From Corydoras sp. C115 (taxonomy: Eukaryota; Chordata; Actinopteri; Siluriformes; Callichthyidae): a DNA stretch of 64,000 nt. Below, in pieces: positions 1-14,100 of this stretch (the first letter of the stretch is position 1; each line of letters opens with the position of its first letter). A model generated the notes under the pieces. That model was not told where the DNA came from and did no database searches. It saw nothing but the letters and a program-made list of their open reading frames with translations. The translations under genes and the position numbers were made by a program. The DNA lies in the NCBI GenBank assembly GCA_019802505.1, contig JAFMOC010000017.1, positions 464,501-528,500 on the forward strand. Reading direction: 5' to 3'.

Positions 1-577
1 CACCTACTACTTCTCAATTATGTGTGTGTGTGTCTGTGTCTGTGTCTGTTTGTGCATATATATATATACCCAAAAGATTTGTTCTGCTGTGACGTTTTTT
101 TCTCTGTGTTGTTTGGCTTGCTTACTGAAGCTACTGCTGTGCAACTTGACAAGTTAATAGAACATCAGCTTGAATGGTTAATCATTTTAAATCAGTTTTA
201 ATGCTCTAACAACAGTCTGAATACACTTAAGTCATAAAGGAGTCAAACGCAGTGTGCCTTAGTCTAAATATTTTTCACTTGCTAATGCCATATTCTTCTC
301 TACTACATCATCTACTAAATGGTGGAATTTTTAGTGCTGTCAAAATTGTTTTGCCAAAAAAAACACCAGAAGACACATTTCTTTCAAAATCATAAGTGGT
401 TTCTTTCCACTATTAAAAAACATACTTATACACAATACAGAGATTTATATTTAAATTCATACAAAGCCAAATTTTGATTGTTTTGTACCCAAAGTATGTA
501 TGGATACATTTCTTAAAAAAGGAAGACACCCCAATGTTTTAGTTCGTATGAAATTTTACTTTGTACAGCAGAAATGA

Positions 578-645
578 CTCATTACATTACATTACATTAC
601 ATTTAGTCATTTAGCAGATGCTTTTATCCAAAGCAACTTACAAAT
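578..645 (+). repeat. Short fish dispersed-repeat fragment
   Basis: Four tandem CATTA units run into a segment reading TTTAGCAGATGCTTTTATCC followed by AAAGCAACTTACA. From memory, this segment recurs widely in teleost genomes as part of interspersed repeats. The family name was not assigned. Confidence 0.5.
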
Positions 646-1548
646 AAGAGAACAACACAAGTCAGTAAATAAGGAAAAACAGCCACACTGTAAAATTATA
701 AAACCTGATCAGTATCCAATCCTGCCTTTTCATATCAAGTGTTTATGGAAAAGATGTGTTTTGATAAGATACAAGATAATTGATTAAAATTGATTAAAAA
801 AAAGTGCTAAAGTAATAAAAAAGATAAAAAGGAAATACAGTTTCTTAAACTTTGTCTTAAATCTGATCAGCTGTGGATTAAGGGCCATAAGTAGTGCTTT
901 AGCAATGCTACTACTTTCAGATCATTAGTTCATTTCCTTTGTACTCGAGTTGCCAATGACGCACCATTTTTCAGACATGTGAAAGTTTAATGATAATATA
1001 AGACAAACAACAAAAGTTACAGTGTAACTCTACTGCACATCTGAGGTGAATTATGGTCAGTGGTTGCCATCCAATTTCACTGTTAGCTGTTGTGAAAATG
1101 ACTGTTACTAGGGAGAAGACATACTAACATGGTGGCAAAAGGCTAACACTTACATAGTCAAAGTCAATTTATCTTCAGTAGACAGTAAATTTTGATTAAC
1201 GTAGCTTAGCAAATACTTTTTTTCATGCACTTTAGTCATAGCTTATGACATTAAAATGTGGACTCAGAAAATTTAAGCAGAAGAGGCAGTATAATGTTTC
1301 TGCTTTATGGTAAATATATTTTAACTTATGCAGTTCTTGAAAGCAGCTGTTTTAAAGCCTTTTCATAAGCCCTTTTCCTATTTGGCTCCGATGATGAAGG
1401 GATGTCTGCCGTAAGCATTTTTCTTTTTCTTCATGATATTCTGCATAACCTGCTCAAAAATGCTTTTATATAGTAATATTCTTACTTAGTTTTTGGTATT
1501 AAGCATGAAGTAGGGACATTTTCTCTTATTAATAGGCTTATTAATATA

Positions 1549-1676
1549 TTCATTAATTCATTATCTCCCGCTTTATCCTCTATTAGGGTCGCGGTGGGGT
1601 TCCCCATGCCCATCCAGGGGAGACCGTCTCGGGCGCTGGGCAGATAGACCCAGGACAGGGCGCCAATCCATCGCTG
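1549..1676 (-). mobile_element. SINE copy, 5'-truncated
   Basis: This is the 3' part of the window's main SINE family on the minus strand, from the ATTCATTATCTCCCGC tail to CCATCGCTGG. It is flanked by a 14-base direct repeat, GGCTTATTAATATA, at 1535-1548 and 1677-1690. A target-site duplication plus 5' truncation is the signature of LINE-type retroposition. Confidence 0.85.
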
Positions 1677-2120
1677 GGCTTATTAATATAAATTAATTAA
1701 TACATCAAATTATGGTTTGATTAAGATATTGATAAAGACATGGTTTGACCTTTAGCTTGATATTCGGATTTAGATACTATGGTGGTCTGCACAGTACACT
1801 GATTAGAAACCCAAGCACAATAGATATGAATTAAAACAAATTTTGATAGTTTTAAAATGAAACCTTTACCATGCTCATATGGATGTCAGAAGTCCACTAA
1901 CTTTTGTTAGATTATATACTGTATCAGATGTAGATAATTAAATATTTTTATGAAACACAACATAAATTGGTTGATGTTTCTTTTAGGTAATGGTGTGGCT
2001 TTCAAAAGGCAAGACTGATCAAGAGGGAAAGCTGCACTGAAAGCAATGCACAAAAGGCTTTTTGTGCAAAAGATAATACAACACAAACGAAGAGACATAA
2101 CATTCTTAATGGACTCCTAA

Positions 2121-5100
2121 ATGCTTCTTGATTGCTCTCTATTAAAAATGTATTTGCTTTTTTATTTCCTCCTTTTACCAAGCATTGTTTTGCTTTCCCA
2201 TGAAGCATCCATGCCTTCTGAGTCTCAGCGAGTTTCCAGAGATGTCAAACCTGAGCCCATTAAAGTAGTCATTTCAGAGCCATGCTTACAAAATGAACAG
2301 TCTGGCTTAAGTGAGGCCAAAGGTAAAGAGGTAGAGCTGGATCCTAATTCCCCTCTAGTTCTTACTCACCGGATCCGTGTGGTACCTGGTTCCTCATCTA
2401 GTTCATGCTGCCAGACTGAGTTTACTGCCCTTGCTGAGAGGATTGAAAGACTTGAAAGGGAAGTTTCTGAGCTCAGACTGAAATGTGCTGGAGCAGATGG
2501 AGGATGTTGTACTCACCAACAAAGTAAAGGTACAGAAGACATGGTTTGTAGACCAAAAATTCAATTGCAGTTTTCTGAAAGGAACATTTCCAATGTTTTA
2601 TCATAAAATTTTGTTTTGGAATGTTTTGGAATCGAACTAATGCCCTGTGTATGTTGTTTTCTCAGGGCCTGGTTGCACCACTTCACAAACCCCAACAAAT
2701 GATTGTGAAAATGACTGTAGTGACCAAGGCCGTTGTGTTGATGGAAAGTGTTTGTGTTTCTCAGGATTTAGTGGGCCTAGCTGTAATCTGCCTGACTGTC
2801 CCGATAGCTGCAATGAAAAAGGGAAGTGTGTAAATGGCAAATGTGTGTGTGACCCTGGTTTTACTGGTCAGGACTGCTCCATAGCTCAATGTCCTGGAAA
2901 CTGCAACAACAAAGGAAGATGTGTGAATGGGAAGTGTGTGTGTAATGCAGGATTCACTGGTCCAGATTGTTCAAAAAGGTCCTGCCCTGGAAACTGCAAC
3001 AACAAAGGAAGATGTGTAAATGGTCAGTGTGTTTGTAATGCGGGATTCACTGGTCTAGATTGTTTAGAAAGGCCCTGCCCTGGAAATTGCAACAACAAGG
3101 GAAGGTGTGTCAATGGTCAGTGTGTGTGTGATGCAGGATTCACTGGTCCGGACTGTTCTGAAAGGTCCTGCCCTGGAAACTGCAACAACAAAGGAAGATG
3201 TGTAAATGGTCAGTGTGTTTGTAATGCAGGATTCACTGGTCCAGACTGTTCAGAAAGGTCCTGCCCTGGAAACTGCAACAACAAAGGAAGATGTGTAAAT
3301 GGTCAGTGTGTTTGTAATGCAGGATTCACTGGTCCAGACTGTTCAGAAAGGTCCTGCCCTGGAAACTGCAACAACAAAGGAAGATGTGTAAATGGTCAGT
3401 GTGTTTGTAATGCAGGATTCACTGGCCCAGACTGTTCAGAAAGGTCCTGCCCTGGAAATTGCAACAACAAAGGAAGGTGTGTAAATGGTCAGTGTGTGTG
3501 TGATTCAGGATTCACTGGTCCAGACTGTTCAGAAAGGTCCTGTCCTGGAAATTGCAACAACAAGGGAAGGTGTGTAAATGGTCAGTGTGTGTGTGATGCT
3601 GGATTCACTGGTCCGGACTGTTCTGAAAGGTCCTGCCCTGGAAACTGCAACAACAAAGGAAGATGTGTAAATGGTCAGTGTGTTTGTAATGCTGGATTCA
3701 CTGGTCCGGACTGTTCGGAAAGGTCCTGTCCTGGAAATTGCAACAACAAGGGAAGGTGTGTTAATGGTCAGTGTGTGTGTGATGCTGGATTCACTGGTCC
3801 AGACTGTTCAATCAAAACATGTCCAGATAAGTGCCAAAATCGTGGCAAGTGTGTGAATGGAAAGTGTGTATGTGATGCTGGATTTACCGGTATAGACTGC
3901 TCAACTGCTCTGTGTCCAGGAAATTGCAACAACAGAGGCAGGTGTGTAAATGGGAAATGTGTGTGTGACTCTGGTTTCGCTGGACCTGACTGCTCTTCTA
4001 AGTCCTGTCCTAACAACTGCAGCAACAGAGGCAGATGTATAAATGGGCAGTGCATGTGTGATGTAGGTTTTACTGGAGAAGACTGCTCCATGAAAGCTTG
4101 CCCAAATAACTGTAACAACAGAGGACAATGTGTAAAAGGCAAGTGTGTATGTGAACGTGGGTTTGCTGAGCCAGACTGTAGTGAGTGTCGAAGTGGATTC
4201 ACTGGACCTGACTGTGCTACAGGTAGGTTGATTTATAAATGTTCGTTTACCATGTTTTATTCTAAAAAAAAAAAAAAAAACACATAAAAAAGGACCTTAT
4301 GCAGACTGTGTTAGTCAATGACTGTTAATGGGGAACTGTTTTCATCTGTAAACCAAATGTAAATTAATGCATATTTTTTTTAATTAGTTCTAGTTTTAAA
4401 CAATTGCTAAATATTTTTGCAGAAACAAAAATTTTGCAAAATTATGTCTGTAATTTAAAATACTGAATTGTTTTTGGGCGGCACGGTGGCTTAGTGGTTA
4501 GCACATTCGCCTCTCAGCGCTAGGGATTCCCGGTTCGAATCCCCATCTGGGTGGAGTTTCCATGTTCTCCCCGTGTCTGCGTGGGTTTCCTCCGGGTTCT
4601 CCGGTTTCCTCCCACAGTCCAAAAACATGGATCAGGTCAATTGAATTCTCAAAATTGCCCCATATAGAGTGTGTCTGTGTGAGTGAGTGTGTGCCCAGCG
4701 ATGGATTGGCGCCCTGTCCTGGGTCTATCTGCCCAGCGCCCGAGATGTTCTCCCCTGGATGGGCATGGGGAACCCCACCGCGATCCTAATAGAGGATAAA
4801 GCGGGAGAGAATGAATGAATGAATGAATGAATTGTTTTTGGCGCTAGTGAATATTTGGACATAAAATGATGGGAAAATTGGACTGTGATAAAAAAAAAGT
4901 TTCCCTGAATATTAAAGTCAAGAGGTCAAGTGACTTCTACTTTTCTTTTCCCTCTTTCCAGAATTAAGTGGTGTGTCACGTCTCATTGTAAACAATGTAA
5001 CTGATTCTTCAGTTACACTCTTCTGGACACATCCTGCTGTACAATACACCACTTATTACATCACATTCATCAGTGAGGTAATTAAAACTAACTATTAACT

Positions 5101-8100
5101 ATTTTTCAAACTGATTTAATTAACATTTAAATACTGGTGCAATTTACAAAAGCACTAGAAATCTTTCCTTATCAATGACTTTTTATTTAAGGTAATAATA
5201 TCAGTAAAATGCTATGTCACATGTGTTTACAATTTCAGTGGAGTTTACTGACCCTGTGTCTGTTATTGTTCATTTTATGCTGCTGTGAACGTAACATGAA
5301 CTTTTAATTATAATGGAGCTGAAACATAAGCACTAATTGTTAGGGCCTGTAGTCTATTTGGTCATTGTGTTGTGTAGCGTGTGTTGTCTCAGTCCTCAGC
5401 TCAAGATAAGCAGTGTCATGGCAGGTATTTTGGTTATGGTTCTTTTGTTGGCTAAAATATCAGCTCTTTCTAAGTTTGTTATAGTTGTGAGCCTCCATGA
5501 TGTGAATTTTAAAATGTGGGATGACATAATTAACATTATTATGTGTATTTCATTGAAGTGTTGGTATTTATTCACCCCATACCATACCATGTAGATGATT
5601 TTATAATAGTCTGTGACAAAAGAATATAATAACATGAGATTTACTAAATTTGGATGACACCAGTAATACCTACACATACAAGCTGATTTATAAACTGACA
5701 AAAACACTAGCTTTGTACAATTACTGTTCTCTTGCAATTACTATTATTTTGTGCAATTACTCACACTATTGTGGTTTACCTAAAACCACTTGCTGCCATG
5801 TGACCACTCAATCAGGAAATTTGCGGTAAACCACACACTTCATTCTGCAATTTCAATACTGTCAGTATACACAAACTCTAAGCCAACCAGCTCTTTTTTG
5901 TGGTGAAGAACTAACATTTGTGTTTTCCTTGGATATTAAGAGAAGTTACTGATATGTAGTTATCATGTTTTTTATTTTTCGCATTTCTGTAATGCTCTCT
6001 TTGAAAAAAAAGAAAGAAAACAAAAAGTATTAAAAGAGTATTAATAAATAAATACAAAATAGCTAAAAAATATTTAATAAACTTTTAGATAAAATACCAA
6101 AACTTCAGAATGAATTGATACTAAAGTTAATGGTGGCTCTTTGTCTCCATGACACTGTGTCCTTTTTCATAAAATCTTGATGTATTGCGCAGATTGGAGT
6201 GTGAATTTACAAAACTGTTTCCACATTACAATTTATGATTTCTTCCCTCATCTTAACATGTAAAGCACTGCAGCACAGATGGTAGTGCAGAAGGGGGGTG
6301 ACGTAGCTCCACATGACACTTTTACAATACCCACTTCTAAGCTGGCACAGACAGAAATGAAAGCAAGAATTCCCGTTGGTTTGGTCTGTAAATTTATGAG
6401 AGAACCAGACTCTGAACAGCATGGTTCTGTTCAGTCTTCATGTTTGTTTGCCTAACTTTAACTTTACAGGGTATTTTTATATTATTAATATATTATTATA
6501 TTTAGATTTTTATATATTTAATACTTGGTAAAATTCTACAACATGAAAAAATAAAAGTTTGAACTTAAACTGGATTTTAGACTGACGTAAAAGAAAAAAA
6601 ACAAAAATTTTATTTGCCTCTTAAGGAAGTATGCAGCAGTGGAAAAAGCCCATCATCATCTCGCTCTCTCTCTTTCTCATTCTCTCTCTCGCTCTCTCCC
6701 TTTCTCTTTCTCTCTCTGGTTCTCTCTCTCTTTCTTTCTTTGCATATCAGCCCAGAGCTGTCAAATTTTGATTTAGTGCTTCCAGACTGTCGATGCCAGC
6801 CTTTGCAGGCGACATTTGGATTCACAACAATATTTATTTGAACCATGAGCCGAAGCTCATTTAATTTGGAGTTGACAAAGCTGAACTTCTCACGTTTTAT
6901 TTATTTAAGCGGGATTCTGTAAGACATCTGAATGAAACCATGTTCCTGGAGCCTCTGTGATGAAAGAGGGTGTAAATTCAGACTTTATTAATATTTTATG
7001 GATGAAGCATGATGCTAAAGCCTCAAGAGAATCAGACTGTACCAAATTATTTACCCAAGCTGCTTTTGAAATTATGGCCTAGGCCAATATCATAGCATAT
7101 CTTTTTTACACGACTATCATTTAAGTAATGCTAGACTCAAAGACCTTACACAACATCTGTTTGGCGCAAACCTACTCAAATTACTTAATACATCACCAAG
7201 TGCACACATTGTTTTCAAATTATGCATCTGTTGTACAAAAAAGGGGTTGGAAGAGAGGAAATGAGAAGCAGTAGAGGATGGCAGAGTTAACAGTCTTGTA
7301 ATGATTGTAGTCAGGAGAATAGTGTGGACACAATTAGCTATTTTCCAATAATGTTGGCCAGTGCAAGTGCTGAAACTGCTGCTAGAACCTGCTTAAAAAC
7401 TGCCTCAGGTTTCCACCGGTTTAAAAGCCAAACCATTATAGTGACATTATTTAATGCAACTTTTAGATTAATTTAACATTTGACATCATGTCAATATAAT
7501 GTGCAAACAGTGTATAGAAATCATTATAAAGGTATTAGATCTTTTTTCTACAAATTAAAATAAAAATGAATTCTATTTTAATGGCGGCACGGTGGCTTAG
7601 TGGTTGGCACGTTCGCCTCTCAGCACTAGAGATTCCCGGTTTGAATCCCCATCTGGGTGGAGTTTCCATGTTCTCCCAGTGTCCGCGTGGGTTTCCTCCG
7701 GGTTCTCCGGTTTCCTCCCACAGTCCAAAAACATGGATCAAGGTCAATTGAATTCTCCAACATTGCCCCATATAGAGTGTGTGTGTCTTTGTGAGTGAGT
7801 GTGTGCCCAGTGATAGATTGGCGCCCTGTCCTGGGTGTATCTGCCCAGCGCCCGAAACGTTCTCCCCTGGATGGGCATGGGGAACCCCCCCCTGCGACCC
7901 TAATATAGGATAAAGCGGAAGATAATGAATGAATGAATGAATTCTATTTTATTTCCCCATTTTCATTATAATTTTTGGCAGAATTGTTTAAATACAGTTA
8001 TTATTTGATTAATTGGGGTTATTGCCAAGTTTATTGCCACCAATGGCATCATGTTTTTTTAAGGACATGGGTTTTCTTTGTTCTTAATCACATAACATAC

Positions 8101-11100
8101 GGATTAATTTAATTTATTTTTATTCTAATTGTCCAACACTAAAACGATATTGCCAGTAAAACATTACCAACTGAAATGTGTCAAATCCTGATAAAATACT
8201 ATGACAGACTATTGATCTTAATCCAGTTTAAAACTTGGAATCATGTGCTACATATAAACAGAGAACCGTTTAATGTGTTTGCTTCACTGACATGACTTCT
8301 TTTATAATATCTTCATTTTTCAGTTTTAGCAAATCCATCATTTTATCTCATCCATCATCTCTAAGCAACATGTGTTCCCAGCGCGCATGTTCTGTATTTT
8401 ATGGATAGATAAATCAGAGAAATCACAGAACCTTAGCAATAACCTCTGTGGTCCCACATGCAGAAGCTTTTAGTTCTGAGTGGTATGATGTGCCTGGCAC
8501 CGAATCCAATCCAAAACATGCCTCCCTGTTTCTTCTAACAACTTATTCTGACAAGACTATGTTGTCCAAATACTGTTTAGTACCAATCTAAAAACAGTCA
8601 TAAGACCTGGACAAGGCAGATGATGTAAAATGCCACAGTTGCACATGTTTTCTTACAGATACAATAATACCTCTTTCAGAAAAAAGGTCAAAAGTGTGAT
8701 ATTTTATTTATTTCATTATGAATGTTTTATAAGGCTTGAAAACAGAACTAGAATAACAGAACAGAACAAGATCTTTCACATTCCATTTTGATAAAAGCAT
8801 GGGAATTTATTATCTTGCTACTAAGAATAAAAAAATAAATGGTGGTGGCAGTAATATGGTTTGCAGCTGCTGTTCTGCCACAGGGCCTGGACAGTTTGTG
8901 AGGGAAATTAATTGAAAATTGTATCAAGACGTTTTACAAAAGAATGTTCTAAAGCATAGCAGAATGCAACAACAGGACAGAATGACAGAAGGAGTAAATT
9001 AACAACATAATAGTTTTTTTTAATGTTTTTTTTTTTATTTTTTAAAAAAGATTTTACATTCAAATGGGAAATGAACACTTGACTTGTAACCTGACTTGAT
9101 CCTGTTTTTTTCAGATTCTGTTTACAAATAGACTATTTTAGAATAAGAGCCTCAACATTTCCAAAACAGTGGAAAGTATCAGTCAGTTTAATGAAATTTA
9201 AAAGTGGTTAAAGTGGTTAGTCACCGGAGAGTTGTGAGTTCAGTACTTCAAATTGTATGGTTAAAAAACAAAAATAAATACATTTACATATTAATATTTA
9301 AGAAATAACTCTATATAGACAAGAAGGATGCTAACCAAACAACACTAAATCAAACTGACAAGTCAACACATAACTAATGTATATTCATTTAAGTATTCAG
9401 CATTTTACAGTTTACAGTTTAACTGTAGACATTTGCATCCGATTAGAAACAACAATCCTATGTTAATGTGTCAACATGTGTGTTTTGTTCAAAAACATTT
9501 GTAATTAAGAAATATATGAATAGAGAGACCACAATAAATAATTGACCATTTTTTATATGTGTGATGAGATACTATATAGCGTTTTTGGGATGTGGTCTAA
9601 ATCCATGAATGAAAAAGTACAGTAATAGTTTGATAAATGTTAGAGAAAAGTTAGAGGAAGAGGACAGAGAGACAGGAAGAGGCAGAGAGACAGATCAATC
9701 TATAATAGTAGTGCAATTGGGAATAATTTTATCCCAAATTTCACAAGTCTTTTAAAACAGATGCATATGAGGTAAATGATGGAGTCACCAAAATCTGCAA
9801 AGGCACATTTTTCTGTTCTCATCCAAAATGTGACATAATGGGTGTAAGAGAAAAGAAGACTGGGTTTGATATATGAGAGGGTTTATAGCAAGCATGGCAT
9901 ATCGTGCCAAGATGGAAACTGCAACTGGCAAAGTGTTGGAGAATACAGAGAGAAAACAGGGAGTTGGGGAAACAGAAAAAGATGCAGGGGTGTTCAGTGC
10001 GGAGAGCAACAGATACAGATGTAGGACTCTTGTTGCTAAGGGAGGTATAAACATGGTCAGAAACATCAGCCAGCCAAAAAAATTACTTCATAACCCAGCA
10101 GCTGGGACAAAAGTAAAGACAGACTTAAAATGAGGGACAGATAAAATATTTTACTTTTATATTTGCTGATTAGCAGTGCGGGACCAGAGGTGTGTGGTCC
10201 CGTGTGGTTCTATTCTGGGATTTTTAGCAATGGAGATCCTTAGGGCCAACAGCTGGATCCGGTTGCATTAACAAGCAAACATATTTCACCACAGGGGGAG
10301 TTTGGAAAGCAAATATACAACTTAAAAATACTGACAGGAGAGCAAAATTTCCAGAGTTTGTATTGAATAATGACACATTGATAAGACCCTTGGCAATTGT
10401 TGTAATGTAGAAAATTTAACAAGAACACAGCTTATGTTTCACTGCCGTGACAGACAGGATGAATTAAAGATCAAGTGTTTTCTAAGAATGCATTTTATTA
10501 TAATACACTGTGAATACATCTAATCTATACTAAATCACATTAGCCTGTTATAGATCTGGATAGCAAGCTATGATGCAATATATTTAAGGTGTCTGTGTAT
10601 ATTTTTTACGAGTGAACAGATTTTAAAGTACATATACATATTCTTTCAAAATTATTAGAGGACTACAAAGCACAGTATGCTTTAGATTGTGTTGCAGTGT
10701 TTATACCAGAATCTATGTAAATGCAGTGCATGTTAAATGTATAGTTTGTATCTGCTCATTTATTTTAAATATCAGTAAAAATGTGAAAACAAGTAATCAT
10801 TTATTTGTCTATATTTCATATCAATGAACATATGTGGGTTTATATCATTAAATATTGAGGCTGTTTCACATACAACTTTATTTTAATTTATTTGTATTTT
10901 GCAAGTGACTAATGCTTTAGTAAAATCTTAATGATATAACACATGTGCTGGGCTGGTTTGAATCGACTGCAGAATTGAAACAGAAACACGCTTAAACAGA
11001 AACAACTGTGCTGTACTTAGTTTCAAAATTTGAAATAAGAATAAACCTCCAACAACAATGTTATGTTTGAACATATAAAGTATGTTTTAAGCAGATTCTC

Positions 11101-14100
11101 TGCCAGTCATCAATAACACACAGTCAATGCTAATTGATTTAGTGTAGATACTGGATTCATAGACCATGTTTCCATGACCATTATATCCAATGATCTGCTT
11201 CATTTAATCAGTTAAAAGCTCTGCAACATTTTATCTCATGGGCTTGGTAAACTGACAGCTAATTGGTGAAAAACTTCCACATTCCTAGCCCTGATGCTCT
11301 CCCACACATAGTTTTCATATGTTGTTAGTTTGTAAACGAATAGTTGCTGAATGCGATAGAGGTCATGTGCATGTTGTGAATGATATTTTCGTTTAGTCAT
11401 TCTGCATATCCCAGTCAGTAACAAAGTTAAACAAGCTGATTTAGGTGTGGTTGGTCCTTTGCATTTTATATTAATATAACCAATACTTGATTGAGCACTA
11501 AAGACAGTAAAGAGAAACGGAGAAATCCAGTGCTGTCTGTAATCCACACTGATTGGCAAAAATAGAAAAAGAATTAATTCAAACATACTGTATATTTTTC
11601 TGTTTTTAAATGTAAATTCTTATTTTGCTGATATTGTTATTTGTTTCACAGAAAGATAGTGACCAGAGGATTACATCAACGGTGAATGGCAGATTAAATA
11701 GCTACACTCAGATGGGTCTAGCTGCAGGACAAAGATACACGGTGACTATTGTCGGTGAGAGAGATGGCAGGAGGGGAGCCGAAAGCTCGGCTACGTTTCA
11801 AACCTGTGAGTGCCATTATTATTTCATTGTTTTTTAAAATTACTTTTGTGTTTTGCATTGGTTAATTTTTTAATATGCATTACGTTATGAGTTACTATTA
11901 TTTTGCAACAATTTCTGGTGCCACTTGAAATGCTAGACCCAGTCACATATTGAAATTTAGATGTACAATTAAGACACACCCTGCTATACACCCATACTTC
12001 CTGCTAGGTTCTAATCATCCAGCTGATTTACTCAAAAAACACTAAAAAATTAATGCAAGTAGACTTATTTTTGCACTTACTATTATTACTATTAAAACTT
12101 ACTATTGGTGTATGTACAGCATTGCAGACAATTTTCAATGAACAAATTTCATGTAAAAGTGATTGCTGAATGTTTGAAGTTTTAAATTTGAACAATTAAG
12201 CAGTCCACTTACCAGATTTTTACTCTTATTTCTTTTTCAGTGATTGCTGGCCCCAAAAATCTTGAAGTTGTTAAGAAGAGCACAACATCTGTTATTGTCC
12301 AGTGGGAGCAGGCACAGGGTGAAATTGATAGATATTTACTATATTTTTCACTTAATGAGACTGATGGATCAGACAAAAGAACACAAGAGATGAGACTGCC
12401 ACCTGAAAGCGACTCAGCCAAAATTGATGGATTGGAACCTGGTCGTTTGTATGACATTTCTTTGGTTGCAGAAAAAGGTGGAGCTGTTAGCCAACCAACA
12501 ACAACACAGGCAACACCTGGTAAGTACCAAAATTTTAGTCATTGATTTTTTTTATTTTTACAGGTGATTGCTATGAACATGTATTTATTCTGCTGAATAC
12601 AAAGCTAACACTTAATGCTCATTATTTGGTTATAATATTTAATATTTGGTTGTAATAGTAGACTTTTTTTAATTCAAGAATTTATCATGTTGTTGAGTTA
12701 GTATTTGTTTTGCTGTGTTGAATGAGGTTAGGCCATGATCTTTGTGGCATTAAGAAATTGATATTGGATGTTTAACACAATCCAGAAATCAAAACTGAAT
12801 GATGAAATGGTAATGGTATTTGTAATGGTAATAAAGCTTCAGTTCAAATACTCACACACATCTTTAACTTAATTAGGTAACTCGGAAACTGCTTTTTAAA
12901 AGTCACTTCTGATTAAAACTGGCCATCCTTAATGCCTGAATTTCTCATCATTGAAGGTATGCTGGAACTGATTTTCAAATAAGACGAGTCAAATGTTTCT
13001 GCACAAGTTGGGTAAACCCATCAGGACCAGATTTCATCCAACAAAACGATAATATCCCTCGTTCCTACTTTATTTAAGTACTGATGATTATTTTCCATCA
13101 AACCACATGACCTCTTCTTAACAGACAGCATCTGATTTTTCCTTTTTCTGTTATTTTAACCTGATCTTTTTCTTCTACCCAGGAAGGAATAATGGTGAAA
13201 AAAATTGTCATGCTACCGACTGAGAGTTAATGACCTTAATGACCAATGTATTTTACAACTGATTTAACAATTAATATACTGTATTTTCAGCTCAAACTGT
13301 AGTGCACTCCTCACTGATGTTCATCCAATCCACTTTAGTCTGTTTAACCTTTTAACTTCATTCATGCCTTTAGGAATTGCAATGACAGTTCCCATGATTG
13401 CCTATAAGGTACCATCAGGATCAGACAGCATCGACAGTGGAACATTTGAAAGAATGACCAGTAGCACCAACGATTTCTCAAAGAACCAAGGGTTGCGAGA
13501 ACAAGAACAAAAAAAGCCTAGTGGAACTCTGGATTCTGAAATGTCTCAAAATATAAGGGTAATGATCCCTCAACTTGGTCAAAGCAACCCAAGATATAAA
13601 GGAAAGTACAATGCCTTATCACGACTTGGGAAGATGAGGCTCAATGGCACCATAACACTGAGGCAAAAGATACCAAATACAGACTCCAGACAGCACCATT
13701 CTGCTTTAGGAAACAGATCAACTGTTTGGTCAAAGAAGGGAATTAGGAATCAGAACCCAGATGGGCATCATTCGAATTTTGTGCCAACAGAAGCAATAAA
13801 AAGCTATACTGAGAGCTTGTTGCAGTACCAGTCAAATAATAATGGCTCTGTTGAACATCAAGAGTCAGGCACATCTACAGGTCCAACTGTTACAACTGAA
13901 AGAAACCTTACAGCCTACATAAATGGTACAAAGTGTGTCAGAAAGGTCTTAGTAGGGCATAAAACTATACAAGTAAATAAACCATCAAAGGGAAATGAAT
14001 TCACAAAAAACATGACAGTCGTTGTTGCTCACATCAGTGAAAAAGACCTTTTAGAAAGGATTCTTACAGATAGTTTTGAGGATTCATCTAAAGATTTTGG

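Larger units (their letters stand above)
1..2120. other. Upstream intergenic stretch before the tenascin gene
   Basis: AT-rich sequence with no supported coding exon. It holds a short TG-rich run near 22-60, a fish dispersed-repeat fragment near 578-645, and a truncated SINE near 1549-1676. The 5' untranslated region and promoter of the tenascin gene presumably lie near its end, but no TATA box or non-coding exon could be placed with confidence. Confidence 0.5.
5078..11651 (+). other. Tenascin intron 3 (6.6 kb)
   Basis: The intron splits the first FNIII domain in phase 0, between donor GTAATT and acceptor TTTCACAG. It holds one full SINE (7583-7938), a pyrimidine-rich CT tract near 6658-6745, and otherwise AT-rich unique-looking sequence. 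Several short open frames occur, but none shows domain features or splice support. Confidence 0.7.

Noticed and set aside
3768..4202. Antisense open frame opposite the EGF repeats
   Set aside because: Shadow of the periodic EGF coding sequence.
4477..4560. tRNA gene suggested by A-box and B-box motifs
   Set aside because: The motifs recur in about 19 dispersed copies with GC-rich bodies and (GAAT)n tails; no cloverleaf with an acceptor stem was found. It is the SINE promoter.
6610..6846. Arg/Glu-rich and Ser/Leu-rich proteins
   Set aside because: Translations of a CT/GA microsatellite-like tract.
9785..10133. Overlapping open frames in tenascin intron 3
   Set aside because: No homology recognised, no splice support, and they oppose each other on both strands.
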